Below, one piece after another: positions 63,089 to 64,000 of a stretch of DNA of 64,000 bases. Position 1 is the first letter of the stretch; each line of letters opens with the position of its first letter. Made by a program: the position numbers and the translations under genes. The notes under the pieces are model-generated. The model saw only the letters and a list, made by a program, of their open reading frames with translations, did no database searches and had not been told where the DNA came from. Origin of the DNA: Pseudomonas hamedanensis (GTDB lineage: Bacteria; Pseudomonadota; Gammaproteobacteria; Pseudomonadales; Pseudomonadaceae); contig NZ_CP077091.1 in NCBI RefSeq assembly GCF_014268595.2, positions 2,626,501 through 2,690,500 on the forward strand, given 5' to 3'.

Positions 63089-63115
63089 TATTATTCCACA
63101 GCGTTCGCGGATCGC

Positions 63116-63616
63116 CTACCCCTGATTTTCGATTTCTCGTGCCGCTAGTCGCACAAGCCCCTCTAGCGCGGCCTTCACCGTTTGTCGGCGGACTTCGTCG
63201 CGGTTGCCGGCAAAGTGCTGCACCTCGCTGGAAACCGCATCACCGACGCCCCAGGCCAGCCACACCGTGCCCACCGGCTTGTTCGGTGTGCCACCGTCAG
63301 GACCGGCGACTCCGCTGACCGCCACGGCAAACCGCGCCAGGCTTTTATCCTGGGCGCCGCGCACCATGGCTTCGACAACGTCCCGACTGACCGCGCCCAC
63401 CGTTTCGAACAACTCACCGGGCACATTCAGTTGCTGGGTTTTCTGCCGGTTCGAATAGGTGACATACCCTGCCTCGAACCACGCCGAACTGCCCGCAACC
63501 CGAGTGATCGCTTCGGCGATGCCGCCGCCGGTACACGACTCGGCGGTGGTCACGTGGGCATTGAGCACTTGCAGGTGTCGGCCAAGCTCGGCGGCCAGTT
63601 GGGTGATCTCTTTCAC
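63116..63616 (-). CDS. CinA C-terminal family protein, NMN amidohydrolase PncC type
   Basis: 166 residues from GTG 63616 (reads [15 protein letters not shown]), with CGGAG about 8 bases upstream. A longer ATG-started frame to 63688 begins in non-homologous sequence. Blocks are [54 protein letters not shown]. It deamidates nicotinamide mononucleotide in the pyridine nucleotide cycle. Genes of this type precede recA in Pseudomonas. Its upstream neighbour is a phage-like lysis cassette. Confidence 0.92.
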   Translation of the reverse strand: MKEITQLAAELGRHLQVLNAHVTTAESCTGGGIAEAITRVAGSSAWFEAGYVTYSNRQKTQQLNVPGELFETVGAVSRDVVEAMVRGAQDKSLARFAVAVSGVAGPDGGTPNKPVGTVWLAWGVGDAVSSEVQHFAGNRDEVRRQTVKAALEGLVRLAAREIENQG

Positions 63617-63684
63617 GGCGCACTCCGGATCGTGTGGAATGCGTATCACCGTACACGAGCCGCTCGCGCTTTCAATACACAAGA

Positions 63685-64000
63685 TCATTCAAGATGTTCG
63701 GGCTGCAACGCTCTGACATAGGCCTGACAAGCCTGCAAGGCAATCAATGCGCGGTCACCGGTGTCGGTGATGGCGATAATTCGTTGAGCATGCGCCGGGT
63801 CAAGTCGGGCGCGTACGGTTGCATGATCCACGCCGCCGGCGCCGGTGGCGGCAGGCACGTTGCAGCCTTGGGCAACGTCGCCGGCGTCGAGAAGGACTGA
63901 CAGCCGGACATCAGCAGTGGCAAGGCGATCGCGCAGGCGATCCTGATCACGTTGGGCATCGCTCAGCGCTCGGTAATGGGTTTGTTCACTGGCCGCGAGC
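63685..64000 (-). CDS. Rz-type inner-membrane spanin (5' end outside window)
   Basis: An open frame runs from the window edge (first complete codon at 63999) to TGA at 63685-63687, about 104 codons. It has no start inside, so it is a 3' part only. It reads as a helical, Gln/Arg/Asp-rich coiled-coil-like segment (AASEQTHYRALSDAQRDQD, DRLRDRLATAD), then a C-terminal block IIAITDTGDRALIALQACQA that I recognise from Rz-type phage lysis proteins of Pseudomonas tailocins. The i-spanin sits in the inner membrane and with Rz1 fuses the two membranes in the last step of lysis. Confidence 0.8.
   Translation of the reverse strand, partial: LAASEQTHYRALSDAQRDQDRLRDRLATADVRLSVLLDAGDVAQGCNVPAATGAGGVDHATVRARLDPAHAQRIIAITDTGDRALIALQACQAYVRALQPEHLE
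63744..63959 (-). CDS. Rz1-type outer-membrane spanin lipoprotein
   Basis: 71 residues, entirely nested in another frame within the Rz gene, as in lambda-type spanin pairs. Lipobox MSGC (C20). The mature part is Pro-rich (CLPPPAPAAWIMQP, SPSPTPVT). It anchors in the outer membrane and pairs with the Rz product. Position beside cinA-recA matches the known tailocin site of Pseudomonas, so the cassette probably serves release of a phage-tail bacteriocin or a prophage. Confidence 0.82.
   Translation of the reverse strand: MPNVIRIACAIALPLLMSGCQSFSTPATLPKAATCLPPPAPAAWIMQPYAPDLTRRMLNELSPSPTPVTAH

Noticed and set aside
63617..63688. ATG-started longer form of the CinA C-terminal protein
   Set aside because: The extra 24 residues do not match the family, and GTG at 63616 has a proper ribosome site.

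Overview
This window is a stretch of Pseudomonas chromosome, most likely from the P. fluorescens group. The evidence is high GC coding bias, recognisable Pseudomonas gene pairs (fpr/finR, mprF with the alanyl-phosphatidylglycerol hydrolase gene, dgkA/erdR, recX-recA-cinA) and many copies of the P. fluorescens-type REP/REPIN repeats (cores such as CTGTAGGAGTGAGCCTGCTC and GTGGGAGCGGGCTTGCTCGC) between convergent or terminated genes. Most of the window is core housekeeping DNA. The accessory islands are a bacteriocin-type toxin cassette, an IS110-family insertion and the edge of a phage-derived lysis cassette.

Layout. 1-3308: 3' part of nhaA, a small unknown gene, then a toxin whose C-terminus is a colicin E3-type 16S rRNA nuclease, followed by two overlapping DUF7683-like paralogues (putative immunity). 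3372-17409: envelope and metabolism genes (SlyB-like lipoprotein, pdxH, three OmpA-type lipoproteins, serine hydrolase, secreted glycoside hydrolase, dinG, CopD-like, glycine-rich secreted protein, two SEC-C proteins, LEA-type lipoprotein). 17447-19603: three tandem 126-bp REPIN units, the third split by an IS110-family element. The non-coding end of this element folds as a bridge RNA whose four guide segments match the target and the element ends. 19629-22836: isochorismatase-like hydrolase and a quiP homologue lacking the expected nucleophile serine. 23025-33630: a four-gene DNA repair set (MBL exonuclease, ATP-dependent ligase, Lhr-type helicase, PdeM phosphoesterase) split by a five-gene amino-acid ABC transporter operon with a candidate sigma-54 promoter. 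33676-47225: dcd, a cold-shock gene, DUF481 protein, an alkyltransferase-like protein, ampG, proS, dinB, two initiator tRNA genes, mprF and the AlaPG hydrolase gene. 47701-59192: kup, rimO, GNAT, an S4-type pseudouridine synthase relative, rhlG, trmO, fpr/finR, dgkA, erdR and a DTW protein. 59383-64000: PA3611-like protein, a ribbon-helix-helix protein, a LOG protein, recX, recA under a LexA box, cinA, and nested Rz/Rz1 spanin genes running off the end. This last site fits the known tailocin location beside cinA-recA.

The most notable observation is the IS110 bridge RNA (about 19245-19440, minus strand). Its target loop carries AGGAGTGA and CTGTAG, overlapping on the two-base core AG/CT, exactly as in the REP sequence the element split. 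Its donor loop carries matches to both ends of the element. Other points for follow-up are the exact 412-bp tandem duplication inside this element, the Ser-to-Ala change in the quorum-quenching acylase, the Asp-to-Gln change in the pseudouridine synthase relative, and the rRNase toxin with no visible receptor-binding domain.
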